Source: Maribacter aquimaris (GTDB taxonomy: Bacteria > Bacteroidota > Bacteroidia > Flavobacteriales > Flavobacteriaceae). Taken from it: a DNA stretch of 64,000 nt. A program made the translations under genes and the position numbers. The notes beneath the pieces were generated by a model that worked only from the letters and a program-made list of their open reading frames with translations, was not told the DNA's origin and made no database searches. This document shows positions 9,041 through 17,945 of this stretch, in pieces. The stretch is from positions 620,001 to 684,000 of the forward strand of contig NZ_JABTCF010000001.1 of NCBI RefSeq assembly GCF_014596745.1, in the 5' to 3' direction. Within the stretch, counting starts at the first letter, position 1; each line of letters begins with the position of its first letter.

Positions 9041-9463
9041 ATGAAAACTATTGGACTTATTTTATCATTGGTATTTACAAGCTTTATCGCTACTGCACAA
9101 CAAGCCGAAGAAGGTGTTAAGGTAACAGTGAACATTGAAAATGTATTGAATGCCAATGGCAAGATACTGGCTTCCCTGCATAATTCGGAAACTTTTTTGA
9201 AGGGAGAAGGTTTGGACCATATAGCCATGAAAAGTACCAAAGGCACACTCACCTTGACTTTTGAAGGTGTTGTACCTGGAACATATGCCATTATGGTGTT
9301 ACACGATGAAAACGACAATCAACGCATGGATTTTGAGGCCAATGGAATGCCCAAGGAAAACTATGCAACAACGGGAGTTATGGCTTTGTACGGCCCACCG
9401 AGCTTTGATTCCTCTAAATTTGAGGTATCCCACGAAAATCTCGAACTCCATATTCGATTTTAG
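9041..9463 (+). CDS. DUF2141 domain secreted protein
   Basis: A 140-residue exported protein. A signal peptide (MKTIGLILSLVFTSFIATAQQ) is followed by one DUF2141 domain over nearly the whole mature chain: VTVNIENVLNANGKILASL near residue 28, VVPGTYAIMVLHDENDNQRMD near 80 and a terminal hydrophobic strand. The segment HDENDNQRMDFEANGMPKE is the typical acidic loop of this family, whose function is unknown. It is transcribed away from the TonB-dependent receptor and ends at a strong bidirectional hairpin shared with dps. Confidence 0.85.
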   Translation: MKTIGLILSLVFTSFIATAQQAEEGVKVTVNIENVLNANGKILASLHNSETFLKGEGLDHIAMKSTKGTLTLTFEGVVPGTYAIMVLHDENDNQRMDFEANGMPKENYATTGVMALYGPPSFDSSKFEVSHENLELHIRF

Positions 9464-9485
9464 TCCCGAACCATCAATTAAAAAA

Positions 9486-9516
9486 CAAAAAAGGCTTCCC
9501 TTAGGAAGCCTTTTTT
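9486..9516. terminator. Bidirectional terminator between the DUF2141 gene and dps
   Basis: The sequence AAAAAGGCTTCC, a short loop, then GGAAGCCTTTTTT forms a stem with A and T runs on both sides, so it can stop transcription from either convergent gene. Confidence 0.85.
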
Positions 9517-9535
9517 AATAACCTTTTGGTCGCAT

Positions 9536-10015
9536 CTATATATCTTCGGCCAACCATGCTTTCATCATCCAAACCGTTTTTTCCTGTTCGGAAATGAAAT
9601 CGCTCATCATTGAGTTTGTCCCTTCATCACCAGCTTCATCGGAAGCATTCAATATTTTACGTTCAATCATCAACAATTGGGTCAAAGATTCGACAATAAG
9701 ATGAATCGCATCCTCATCCTTTGATACGTTCTTACCAACCGGAATCTTGGAATTCTCAATATAATCCTCAAAGGTATGTAAGGGCACCCCTCCTAGGGTC
9801 AGGATACGTTCGGCAATTTCATCCACCTTCATATTTGCATCGTTGTACAAATCCTCAAACTTCACATGAAGATCAAAAAAACGTTTCCCTTTTATATTCC
9901 AGTGGATACCTCTTAAATTTTGATAATATCTTTGGAAGTTTGCTAATAATTCGTTTAAATCCTTGCTTAAGGCCATTGATTTCTCGGCACTTAATCCTAT
10001 ACTATTGTAAGACAT
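9536..10015 (-). CDS. dps: Dps-family DNA-binding ferritin-like protein
   Basis: A 159-residue Dps protein that stores iron as ferric mineral and shields DNA from hydroxyl radicals, forming a 12-subunit shell in the cytoplasm. The ferroxidase ligands shared between subunits are all present: H38 (in IHWNIKG), H50 (in DLHVKFEDLY), D65 and E69 (in VDEIAERI), with the same spacing as in Listeria Dps (H31, H43, D58, E62). No long lysine-rich N-terminal tail is seen, so DNA binding, if any, must use another surface. The gene is divergent from oxyR, whose product normally switches dps on after peroxide, with a 102-bp shared promoter region. Confidence 0.93.
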   Translation of the reverse strand: MSYNSIGLSAEKSMALSKDLNELLANFQRYYQNLRGIHWNIKGKRFFDLHVKFEDLYNDANMKVDEIAERILTLGGVPLHTFEDYIENSKIPVGKNVSKDEDAIHLIVESLTQLLMIERKILNASDEAGDEGTNSMMSDFISEQEKTVWMMKAWLAEDI

Positions 10016-10117
10016 ACTATTTGTTTTAATTATACTATAAAATTAATGAATATTCAGGTCTTCAAGGCCTGTTTTAATCGTTAGTTTTTATATTTTTATA
10101 GACTTAAACTATAATTC

Positions 10118-11056
10118 ATGACCATTACCCAATTACAATATGTATTGGCCGTTGCCGAACATAAAAATTTCACTTTGGCAGCCCAAAAAAGCTTTGTCAC
10201 ACAACCTACATTAAGCATGCAGGTACAGAAGCTTGAGGATGAATTGGACATATTGATTTTTGACCGGGCCAAAAAACCCATTGCTATTACCGAGGTCGGT
10301 AAAAAAATTGTGGAACAAGCAAAAAATATCGTTAACGAAGCCGACCGAATCAAGGATATCGTAGACCAGGAAAAAGGCTTTATCGGAGGTGATTATACCT
10401 TAGGGATCATTCCTACCATTATGCCTACGTTGTTACCCATGTTCTTAAAAACCTTTATCAAAAAATACCCCAAGGTCAACTTGATCATCAAAGAACAGAA
10501 CACTGAAAATCTGATTCGGAACATCCAAGATGGACATTTGGATGGTGCCATAGCCGCTACCCCCTTGGAAATTGAGTTCATAAAGGAACGCCCTTTATAT
10601 TACGAACCTTTTGTAGGTTACGTGCCCCCGAACCATCGATTGGCAGATAAGGAAAACCTAGAACCCTCCGATTTGGACATTGCCGATATCCTCTTATTGA
10701 GGGATGGACACTGTTTTAGGGATGGGGTCATTAACATTTGTAATGCCACCAAAAATTATGGGGAAGAACATTTTCAACTTCAAAGCGGTAGTTTTGAAAC
10801 ATTGATCAACTTATCGAATGAGGGACTAGGCATGACGTTATTGCCGTATCTCAATACGATGGAATTGGATGATCGTAAAAAGAAACACCTAAAATATTTC
10901 AATGCTCCCTCACCGGCGCGTGAAGTAAGCTTGATCTACCACAAGAGTGAATTGAAAATACAGATTACCGAAGCATTAAAAGATGTGATTTCCGGGATTG
11001 TAAGGGGTGCAATCGCCTTCCAGGATGTTAAGATCATAAGTCCATTGGGCAAATAA
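10118..11056 (+). CDS. oxyR: OxyR hydrogen-peroxide-sensing LysR-type regulator
   Basis: A 312-residue LysR-family activator. The winged helix-turn-helix covers residues 1-60 (MTITQLQYVLAVAEHKNFT, QPTLSMQVQKLEDELDI) and the effector domain about 90-300. The redox pair of OxyR is kept exactly: C199 in LLRDGHCF and C208 in VINICN, the same numbers as in Escherichia coli. On oxidation by peroxide these form a disulfide that remodels the tetramer and activates catalase, peroxidase and dps genes. Its position beside the divergent dps gene supports the name. The start chosen gives the standard LysR N-terminus. Confidence 0.94.
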   Translation: MTITQLQYVLAVAEHKNFTLAAQKSFVTQPTLSMQVQKLEDELDILIFDRAKKPIAITEVGKKIVEQAKNIVNEADRIKDIVDQEKGFIGGDYTLGIIPTIMPTLLPMFLKTFIKKYPKVNLIIKEQNTENLIRNIQDGHLDGAIAATPLEIEFIKERPLYYEPFVGYVPPNHRLADKENLEPSDLDIADILLLRDGHCFRDGVINICNATKNYGEEHFQLQSGSFETLINLSNEGLGMTLLPYLNTMELDDRKKKHLKYFNAPSPAREVSLIYHKSELKIQITEALKDVISGIVRGAIAFQDVKIISPLGK

Positions 11057-11060
11057 AAGA

Positions 11061-11456
11061 TCAATCCAATCGTGTGAATCGATAGGAGCATTCCTCGATG
11101 CAACCTATGAATCCCAATATGAGCTTTTTTTCCTCAACCAAGATGCGGTAAACGGGTTCGTACAATTCGGAATTACAAAAGAATCTTAAATAGAGTTTTT
11201 CCTCGGCGATGGCGAAGGTACCAAAGACCGGTGCCTTGCACCCATCCCATTTTGATAATTCGAGTGAACCATCTCCTTGAAAATCATAAATAGCACCATC
11301 ATCAACCTGGGTCCAATCCACAATTCCTCCCGGACTGATTTTTGTAGCTTCCAATTGCCATTGACCTATGATTTCGTGATCAATTTCCCCTCCCTTCAAA
11401 TCATCATCGGCACATCCTAAAATCAACAGGAACAAAAACGGGAAAAAATACTTCAT
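11061..11456 (-). CDS. Small lipoprotein with lipocalin-like fold
   Basis: A 131-residue predicted lipoprotein: signal MKYFFPFLFLLILG followed by C15 and an acidic linker (CADDDLKGGE). The mature part reads IIGQWQLEATKISPGG, then alternating short strands to the end, the pattern of the lipocalin-like proteins common in Bacteroidota. Four further cysteines (WDGCKAP, FFCNSE, GCIEECS) could form disulfides outside the inner membrane. It is convergent with oxyR, four bases apart. Function unknown. Confidence 0.75.
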   Translation of the reverse strand: MKYFFPFLFLLILGCADDDLKGGEIDHEIIGQWQLEATKISPGGIVDWTQVDDGAIYDFQGDGSLELSKWDGCKAPVFGTFAIAEEKLYLRFFCNSELYEPVYRILVEEKKLILGFIGCIEECSYRFTRLD

Positions 11457-11530
11457 TTACTTCTCTACTTCTAATTGAGTACTGTACATTATAGCATATA
11501 CGGTACAAATGATATTGCGGTTCACGAAAA

Positions 11531-11557
11531 CCAAAAAAAACCACCCTTTTAGGGTGG
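11531..11557 (-). terminator. Terminator of the 65-residue protein gene
   Basis: The inverted repeat CCACCCT (11541-11547) and AGGGTGG (11551-11557) reads, on the minus strand, as a hairpin followed by a run of eight T. It directly follows the stop codon of the small minus-strand gene at 11564. Confidence 0.85.
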
Positions 11558-11563
11558 CTTTAT

Positions 11564-11761
11564 TTATGCATTTAAATAAATGAGACTTTCTTTTAATTGC
11601 GGTTTATCGGTTACGAACTGATACAACCAGTATTTTAGTTCCTCTATTTCGGCCGGCAGCAATCTATTTACCGCCTTTTTAAGCTCTTTACAAAATAGCT
11701 TCGTATCAAAACTAACCTTTTTTAGTACTGTTTTAGTGTACTCAAGCATAGCTCTAGCCAT
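11564..11761 (-). CDS. Small conserved-looking protein of unknown function
   Basis: A 65-residue, lysine-rich, probably all-helical cytoplasmic protein. The core contains CKELKKAVNRLLPAEIEELKYWLYQFV, an amphipathic helix pair. I recognise no family. It is likely real, because it has its own terminator immediately downstream and a long AT-rich promoter-like region upstream that it shares with the divergent dacB-like gene. Confidence 0.6.
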   Translation of the reverse strand: MARAMLEYTKTVLKKVSFDTKLFCKELKKAVNRLLPAEIEELKYWLYQFVTDKPQLKESLIYLNA

Positions 11762-11825
11762 ATTACAAAATGTTTAATTAGTTGTTGTCTTCTCAAAGTT
11801 AACTATAAATCAATCAACAATATTG

Positions 11826-11856
11826 TTTGACAATCGTTAAATATTCGATAATTTCC
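11826..11856 (+). promoter_or_regulatory. Candidate Bacteroidota promoter for the PBP4-like gene
   Basis: TTTG at 11826-11829, a 19-bp spacer, then TAATTTCC at 11849-11856, which matches six of eight positions of the box TAnnTTTG (the last two differ). The predicted start would leave a leader of about 45 bases before the ATG at 11907. Confidence 0.45.
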
Positions 11857-11906
11857 TGTTAAAATAACACAGTTTAATTCAATTTGGTAAATTCTACGTT
11901 AAAGAT

Positions 11907-13175
11907 ATGAAAAAATTCGTTGTTTTACTACTGTTAACTATCTTAACCACAGGATGTTCAAGTGTTAAAAAACAAATGACGAGGACCATTGACCCCCAAT
12001 TGAAAACAACGCTTTTCAGGGACCAGTTCACGGGTTTTTTATTACTAAATGCAACGACCAGGGATACTCTGTACCAACACAACAGTTCCAAATATTTCAC
12101 ACCCGCCAGCAACACCAAGATCTTTACACTTTTCACTTCCTTAAAGTTATTGCCAGAACGAATTCCCACACTTAAATATTCCTATGTAAAGGACACCCTT
12201 TATATAGAAGGTACTGGTGACCCTTCGGTTTTACACCCCTATTTAAAAGACAGCACGGCCATTCATTTTTTAAAACCCTATGAAAATATCGCCCTATACC
12301 TGAACAACTTCAAGGATAAAAAATTCGGCCCTGGTTGGGCATGGGATGACTATGATTATTATTATTCGCCAGAGCGCAGTGGTTTCCCCCTTTATGGAAA
12401 TGTGCTCACTATTGAAAATGGGGATACACTGCAAATATCACCGAATTATTTCAAGGATAGTATAATACCCTTTGGACATTCGGTACGGCGAGATCCCATA
12501 AAGAATCTGTTTTATTTTGATCCCACCCAAAAAGACACCCTTGAAATCCCTTTTTCGGTCGATAGCAGCTTGACCAAAAATTTGTTGGAAAAAGCACTTG
12601 GCAAGAAAATAAGAATATCGCCTACCATGCCCAATGCAGCGCATAACGTTTTATACGGAATAGCGGCGGATTCAATCTATAGCCGAATGATGGAAGTGAG
12701 TGACAACTTCCTTGCCGAACAATTGCTTTTTTTGGCATCCTCTACCCTATCGGACACCCTCAACAGTGCTAAGGCACGAGAGTTTATACTTGAAAACCAC
12801 TTGTCCGATCTAGAACAACCCCCAAGATGGGTAGATGGCTCGGGACTTTCCCGCTATAATTTGTTTACCCCGGAGTCTATGGTGCATGTGCTCTATAAAC
12901 TGTATACAGAGATCCCTAGAGAAAGGTTGTTCCGGTATTTCCCGGTAGGTGGCGTTGCTGGAACTTTGGAAGACTGGTATCCGGGTGACCCAGAACCATA
13001 TATATATGCAAAGACAGGTAGTTTAAGCAATAATCATTGTTTAAGTGGCTATCTGTTGACCAAGTCGGGCAAAACATTGATTTTCAGCTTTATGAACAAT
13101 CACTTTATGGAAGATTCATCAGATATAAAGCAAAAGATGCAAACCATTTTCGAGGAAATACGGGATGCCTATTGA
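11907..13175 (+). CDS. dacB: PBP4-type D-alanyl-D-alanine carboxypeptidase/endopeptidase (peptidase S13), lipoprotein
   Basis: A 422-residue penicillin-binding protein that trims or opens peptidoglycan cross-links in the periplasm. A lipoprotein signal (MKKFVVLLLLTILTTGC) would anchor it to a membrane. The three active-site motifs are present: S68-N-T-K71 (in TPASNTKIFT), S265-D-N267 (in MEVSDNFLAEQ) and K369-T-G (in YAKTGSLSNN). The region between the first and second motif is shorter than in E. coli PBP4, suggesting a reduced inserted domain, as usual in Bacteroidota. Transcribed alone, with a probable promoter at 11826-11856. Confidence 0.88.
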   Translation: MKKFVVLLLLTILTTGCSSVKKQMTRTIDPQLKTTLFRDQFTGFLLLNATTRDTLYQHNSSKYFTPASNTKIFTLFTSLKLLPERIPTLKYSYVKDTLYIEGTGDPSVLHPYLKDSTAIHFLKPYENIALYLNNFKDKKFGPGWAWDDYDYYYSPERSGFPLYGNVLTIENGDTLQISPNYFKDSIIPFGHSVRRDPIKNLFYFDPTQKDTLEIPFSVDSSLTKNLLEKALGKKIRISPTMPNAAHNVLYGIAADSIYSRMMEVSDNFLAEQLLFLASSTLSDTLNSAKAREFILENHLSDLEQPPRWVDGSGLSRYNLFTPESMVHVLYKLYTEIPRERLFRYFPVGGVAGTLEDWYPGDPEPYIYAKTGSLSNNHCLSGYLLTKSGKTLIFSFMNNHFMEDSSDIKQKMQTIFEEIRDAY

Positions 13176-13220
13176 ATCGAAATCGCTGAAGATCCTGCCG
13201 CCATTCTTGCCCAAAGATAT

Positions 13221-13802
13221 TTAGAGTAATTTGTGTATTTGGGCGTACTGCAATAACATGATGGTTTTTGCATCCCTTATTTCTCCAGATGCTATCATTT
13301 TCAGGGCATTTTCGAATGGCATCTCCAGTACTTCTATATTTTCAGTTTCGTCTTCGGCACCACCACCTTCACTAATTTTCATGGTTTCCTCATATTCAGC
13401 AACGAAGAAATGTAAGATTTCGGTAACGGAACCGGGAGACATAAATGATTCGAAAACCTTCTGTACATTCTCGATCTTATATCCTGTTTCCTCCTCTGCC
13501 TCCTTCTTTATGCAATCCACTGGATTATCCCCATCCAACAAACCAGCACAGACTTCCACCAACATTCCGCCTTTATTGCCATTTACATACGTAGACATAC
13601 GAAACTGCCTCGTCAAAACCACAGTACCTTTCTTACTATTGTACAATAAGATGGCTGCCCCGTTACCTCGATCATAAACCTCCCGCATTTGGGTTTCCCA
13701 AGTACCATCTTCTTTTTCGTAATCGAAGGTGTATTTATGGAGGATGTACCAATTATCAGACAACAACTCGGTTTTGATATTCTTTACACGGCCTTTTTCC
13801 AA
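13221..13802 (-). CDS. nudK: GDP-mannose pyrophosphatase NudK-like Nudix hydrolase
   Basis: A 193-residue Nudix enzyme that resembles E. coli NudK along its length, including the CAGLLDG...EAEEETGY Nudix helix (about residues 98-124) and the downstream segment [18 protein letters not shown]. NudK cleaves GDP-mannose and related sugar nucleotides to GMP and sugar phosphate. The metal-binding glutamates of the EAEEETG core are kept, while the earlier glutamate of the classical box is N in GDNP, a position that is also loose in NudK. The C-terminal [12 protein letters not shown] is family typical. Convergent with dacB. Confidence 0.85.
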   Translation of the reverse strand: MEKGRVKNIKTELLSDNWYILHKYTFDYEKEDGTWETQMREVYDRGNGAAILLYNSKKGTVVLTRQFRMSTYVNGNKGGMLVEVCAGLLDGDNPVDCIKKEAEEETGYKIENVQKVFESFMSPGSVTEILHFFVAEYEETMKISEGGGAEDETENIEVLEMPFENALKMIASGEIRDAKTIMLLQYAQIHKLL

Positions 13803-13992
13803 GATAGATTTATTTTGGGTTACTACTAATTTTTAACATCGAATTTACGTTCATTCTAAATAGCCAAAGAGCTCCGTACACAAAAGTCGAAAATGAAAAT
13901 AAAATGCTACTTTTAAGCAACGAAAGAAAACGATTTCAATTATATTCCAAGACAAATTTCAGGGATTTTAACCAAACCAAATAACAAACCTC

Positions 13993-15567
13993 ATGAAAAA
14001 ATCGATTGCACTCCTTATTATTTCATTTTTCCTGGTATTAAGTTGCAAACAAGTAAAGAAAGAAGACAATAATGTAAAGAATCTTCCCCGGGTCGCCATT
14101 GCGGGTCTGGGTATTGAATCAAGTACCTTTTCACCTGCCCAAAGTCATGAAGAGGCCTTTCATGCCCGTATCGGGGATTCTATTTTTGGGAAATATCCTT
14201 TTTTTGCCGAAGGAAGTGAAATCCGTAAAAGGGCTGATTGGGTACCCACCCTCTTAGGCAAAGCAATACCCGGAGGCATTACAACAAGGGAAGCCTATGA
14301 AAGTATGGTGGGGAAAACCTTGAAAATGCTGAAAGACAACGGACCGTATGACGGTTTGTTTTTTGATATTCATGGAGCAATGAGTGTTGTAGGGCTGCAA
14401 GATGCCGAAGGTGACCTTATTAAACGGATCAGGGAAGTGGTCGGACCGGATGTCCTGATTTCCACTTCAATGGATTTGCATGGCAATGTTTCCGAAACCT
14501 TGGCCGAACACAGTGATCTGATCACCTGTTACCGGATGGCTCCCCATGAAGATGCTTTGGAATCGAAGGCTAGGGCGATCACCAACCTATTGGATCGTTT
14601 GGAAAATGGCAAAGGCAAACCCAAATACAAGGCATGGATCCCTGTTCCAATTTTGCTTCCTGGTGAAAAAACAAGTACACGTATAGAACCTGGCAAAAGC
14701 CTATATGCCAAGATACCAGCTATAGAAAAACAAGAAGGGGTTATCGATGCGGCCATTTGGATTGGCTATGCATGGGCCGATGAGCCCCGAAACCATGCCG
14801 TGGTTATGGTCACCGGTGACAACAAAGAACAGGTAACCCAAGGAGCCGAAGCGTTGGCCAATGCCTTCTGGGACGTACGGAATGAATTTGAGTTCGTAGC
14901 CCCTGTAGCGACTTTTGACGAGAGTCTAAAAAAAGCCCTCAATAGCAAAAAACATCCATTCATTATCAGTGATATGGGTGATAACCCTACCGCTGGAGGT
15001 GCGGGTGATGTGACTTGGACCTTACGGGAACTTTTATCGCGTCCAGAATTCAAGACCAATGAAGGCCCTTCCTTGATCTATGCTTCCATACCGGGTCCTA
15101 AATTGATCCAAGAAGCTTTAAAAGTGGGTGTCGGCGGAAAAGTTTCCGCAATGGCAGGTGCCGAAGTTGATCATCGTTTCGCCCCTCCCCTAAAACTTAC
15201 CGGTACGGTGAAGGCCATAAAAGAAGGAGACCGTGATGCGGAAGTCGAGGTGGTCGTACAGATTGGCAGTATACAGGTGATCGTCACCAATAAAAGAAAG
15301 CCATACCACTATAAAGCCGATTTTACGGATTTGGATCTGAATCCGGAGGAGACCGATATTGTCGTTGTAAAAATCGGTTACTTGGTTCCTGAACTTTATG
15401 AAATGCGAGGGGATTGGATCATGGCCCTGACCCCCGGTGGGGTTGACCAGGATTTGGAACGTTTGGGTTACAAACACATCAAACGTCCTATGTTTCCTTT
15501 GGATGAGGATATGGAGACCCCGGATTTAAGCGCTCGTTTAATCAAGGCTTCCAACCAACTGAATTAA
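13993..15567 (+). CDS. M81-family (MlrC-like) metallopeptidase with lipoprotein signal
   Basis: A 524-residue protein of peptidase family M81, known from MlrC, which degrades linearised microcystin. The predicted zinc ligands are visible: D125 and H127 in FFDIHGAMS, D161 and H163 in SMDLHGNVSE, and H185 in MAPHEDALES. The N-terminal domain runs to about residue 320, the C-terminal MlrC domain after that (ISDMGDNPTAGGAGDVT near 330). Unlike the cytoplasmic members I know, it starts with a lipobox signal (FFLVLSC, C18), so it probably acts in the periplasm or on the cell surface. The natural substrate is unknown. It ends at a terminator hairpin. Confidence 0.82.
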   Translation: MKKSIALLIISFFLVLSCKQVKKEDNNVKNLPRVAIAGLGIESSTFSPAQSHEEAFHARIGDSIFGKYPFFAEGSEIRKRADWVPTLLGKAIPGGITTREAYESMVGKTLKMLKDNGPYDGLFFDIHGAMSVVGLQDAEGDLIKRIREVVGPDVLISTSMDLHGNVSETLAEHSDLITCYRMAPHEDALESKARAITNLLDRLENGKGKPKYKAWIPVPILLPGEKTSTRIEPGKSLYAKIPAIEKQEGVIDAAIWIGYAWADEPRNHAVVMVTGDNKEQVTQGAEALANAFWDVRNEFEFVAPVATFDESLKKALNSKKHPFIISDMGDNPTAGGAGDVTWTLRELLSRPEFKTNEGPSLIYASIPGPKLIQEALKVGVGGKVSAMAGAEVDHRFAPPLKLTGTVKAIKEGDRDAEVEVVVQIGSIQVIVTNKRKPYHYKADFTDLDLNPEETDIVVVKIGYLVPELYEMRGDWIMALTPGGVDQDLERLGYKHIKRPMFPLDEDMETPDLSARLIKASNQLN

Positions 15568-15572
15568 TATAA

Positions 15573-15606
15573 AAAGGGACAATGTTCCTAAGTACATTGT
15601 CCCTTT
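15573..15606 (+). terminator. Terminator after the M81-family gene
   Basis: A 12-13 bp stem, AAAGGGACAATGT and ACATTGTCCCTTT, with an eight-base loop, placed a few bases beyond the stop at 15567. Confidence 0.8.
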
Positions 15607-15655
15607 AAGTGGCCGGTAATTTCAAAAGTATTACCAATGTTATTAAATCAGTTCC

Positions 15656-15728
15656 AATGTCAGTTCGAGTGCAGTCGAGAACTATTCTTTTTCTCGATTT
15701 ATATTTCGACTGCGCTCGAACTGACATT
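15656..15728. repeat. Long imperfect palindrome of a flavobacterial intergenic repeat type
   Basis: Left arm AATGTCAGTTCGAGTGCAGT (from 15656, continuing CGAGAA) and right arm CGACTGCGCTCGAACTGACA (from 15707, continuing TT) pair over about 23 bases with one mismatch, around an AT-rich loop. It lies between the M81 terminator and the AIM24 gene and encodes nothing. From memory, near-identical TTCGAGTGCAGTCGA palindromes are scattered between genes in many flavobacterial genomes, but I cannot count copies outside this window, and I see no second copy inside it. Confidence 0.75.
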
Positions 15729-15847
15729 CACTAATGCGTTGGTTCACTTTGATCGGTAAGTGGCCAATCACCTATTTCCGCTTTTTTAAAATTATCATTT
15801 CCAAGGAATTTTTATTCTCGATGGCATAAAAATGCTTAGATATTTGT

Positions 15848-16645
15848 TTAGAATCGGTTATCACCACCTACGATATCGCCCAAAGTACCTAAAATGCTTC
15901 CTTCCCCTTTATCCTTGCCTCCTCTGGGAATAGATGCCACTATCCTTCCGGCCAATCTACTAAAGGGCAAGGATTGTATATAAACCGTTCCTGGACCTCG
16001 AAGCGTGGCAAAGAACAATCCCTCTCCACCAAAGACCGTGTTTTTTATGCCTCCCACAAATTGAATGTCATAATCGACATCCTTGGTGAAACCGACAATA
16101 CAACCGGTATCTACCTTTAATACTTCCCCTGGCGCCAGTACTTTTTTTGCCAATGTTCCACCGGCATGTACAAAAGCCATTCCGTCACCTTCCAACTTTT
16201 GCATAATAAAACCTTCCCCACCGAAAAGTCCACGCCCCAATCGTTTGGAGAATTCGATACCCACGGAAACCCCTTTGGCTGCGCAAAGGAATGCATCTTT
16301 TTGACAGATGAACTTCCCATCCTTTTCAGAAAGATCAATAGGCAGTATTTTTCCTGGGTAGGGTGAAGCAAAACTTACCTGTTTTTTTCCTTGGCCTATA
16401 TTCAAGAAAGCCGTCATAAAGAGACTTTCCCCTGTAAGCACTCGTTTCCCGGCTGAAAAAATCTTTCCCAGGACACTATTATCCTGATTGGAACCGTCGC
16501 CGAAAATGGTGTCCATCTTAATATCGGAATCCATCATCATAAAACTTCCAGCTTCAGCCACAACGGCCTCTTGGGGATCGAGTTCTATTTCGACATACTG
16601 CATTTCTTCCCCGTAAATTTCGTAGTCAATTTCGTGTGCATTCAT
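15848..16645 (-). CDS. AIM24/TIGR00266-family protein
   Basis: A 265-residue beta-rich protein of the AIM24 (TIGR00266) family, named after a yeast mitochondrial protein. Typical segments are VEAELDP-like EIELDPQEAVVAEAGSFM near residue 18, GESLFMTAFLN near 73, FEGGEGF-like GLFGGEGFIMQKLEGDG near 140 and FGGEGLFFATLRGPG near 205. The bacterial role is unknown, perhaps membrane-associated. No signal peptide. Monocistronic, with a poly-A tract in its 228-bp upstream region. Confidence 0.85.
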   Translation of the reverse strand: MNAHEIDYEIYGEEMQYVEIELDPQEAVVAEAGSFMMMDSDIKMDTIFGDGSNQDNSVLGKIFSAGKRVLTGESLFMTAFLNIGQGKKQVSFASPYPGKILPIDLSEKDGKFICQKDAFLCAAKGVSVGIEFSKRLGRGLFGGEGFIMQKLEGDGMAFVHAGGTLAKKVLAPGEVLKVDTGCIVGFTKDVDYDIQFVGGIKNTVFGGEGLFFATLRGPGTVYIQSLPFSRLAGRIVASIPRGGKDKGEGSILGTLGDIVGGDNRF

Positions 16646-16873
16646 TTTTTATATTTTTTTGTTGATGCCAATTAGTTGACGGATTGACTGTTTTGTTACA
16701 ATCAACCATTGTTTTCCATGTGAATATAAAAAAAGGAATAAAACAAAAAAAACCGATACCCCGAAGAAGTTTTGATTCTTTTCCACCATGAAAAGAAAAG
16801 GGAACTATATCAACAGGGATAATAACGGAAGTTGCTTAGATTAGCGTTTGGACTATTTACCAAACGCATAATA

Positions 16874-17773
16874 CTAGTACGGGCTTTTGACTTTGGCTTT
16901 CTTATTAAAATTATACTTTAAGCCAAAATTGTAATAAAAGCCATTATCCATCTCAAAATCGTAAATCCTATCTGAATCATAATCTTGGACTTCCATCGTA
17001 TTAAAAGCAACATATCCGGCTTTGGCATTGAATTCAAAAGATTTCAGGAAGGTAATATTATACCCCAAACCACCAACCAAGTAGGTGTTTTTCAACTTCC
17101 CTGTATAATCTTCTTTATAAATCTCGATTTCATCATTGATGTTTCCCGCAAAACCGTCCAAAGTAGTAAAAGCTTCAAAATTATGATTATCGTGAAAAGA
17201 CCATTTTAACCTACTATCGGGGAACCCTATTTTATATGCCCACTGATCATCCAATCTTTTGGTATACGCAATAACAGGAATCGGATAATTTAATCCGTTT
17301 TGGGCATCGTACTCAACCCCAAAAGTCCACATAGACCGATTTTCTTCGTTCAACTTATCAAAAACCAGACTACCATTGACAAAGATGTCTTCATTACCCA
17401 ATTCCTCTACATCAAAATTAGAGGATATTTGTGGCGCTATTTTAATACCAAAGCCCCAACCGTTTTCTAAAATTCTATTATAGGATAGGCCTAAACTAAA
17501 GGTTTGGAAGTTGTCGATCTGATAGGTTTCAAAAGGCACATCTTTATCTACATAGCCAATATTCAAATTTTGATATTCCCCGATTAGGCTGATACTTTCC
17601 TTGCTCGAAAAGTTTTTTATGGGAAAATCGAACCCAACGCTATTCTTTTTAAAAGTCCCCACATTGGAATTAGGTAATAACTGGGAATTGAAATAAACAC
17701 TACCGGTTTCCTGTGAAAAGCCCACACCTACCGCACTTAAAATAAAGATAATCACCAATTTTCGCATTTTCAT
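16874..17773 (-). CDS. Outer-membrane beta-barrel protein (DUF6268-like)
   Basis: A 299-residue exported protein. The signal peptide ends near residue 20 (SAVGVGFSQ). An alternative start two codons further in (MRKLVIIF) is possible. The mature part is a series of amphipathic strands with aromatic girdles (SFGLSYNRILENGWGFGIKIAP, WAYKIGFPDSRLKWSF, YLVGGLGYNITFLK) and ends in a strand closing with GLKYNF, then a basic tail. This fits a small barrel of the DUF6268 type found in Bacteroidota. Role unknown. Confidence 0.65.
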   Translation of the reverse strand: MKMRKLVIIFILSAVGVGFSQETGSVYFNSQLLPNSNVGTFKKNSVGFDFPIKNFSSKESISLIGEYQNLNIGYVDKDVPFETYQIDNFQTFSLGLSYNRILENGWGFGIKIAPQISSNFDVEELGNEDIFVNGSLVFDKLNEENRSMWTFGVEYDAQNGLNYPIPVIAYTKRLDDQWAYKIGFPDSRLKWSFHDNHNFEAFTTLDGFAGNINDEIEIYKEDYTGKLKNTYLVGGLGYNITFLKSFEFNAKAGYVAFNTMEVQDYDSDRIYDFEMDNGFYYNFGLKYNFNKKAKVKSPY

Positions 17774-17945
17774 TTCTATTTTAAAGATTATTGATCCGAT
17801 CTTGATTACTATAGCTTAGCTCCAAGACCAATTAGAAACGAAATTGCTGATTATATAAAAGAACGACAAACCAAATAGATCTGCAGGGGTTTTAAGTATA
17901 CCAAACAGGGGTATTTATCTACGGAATGCTTTTAAGGGGTAAAAT

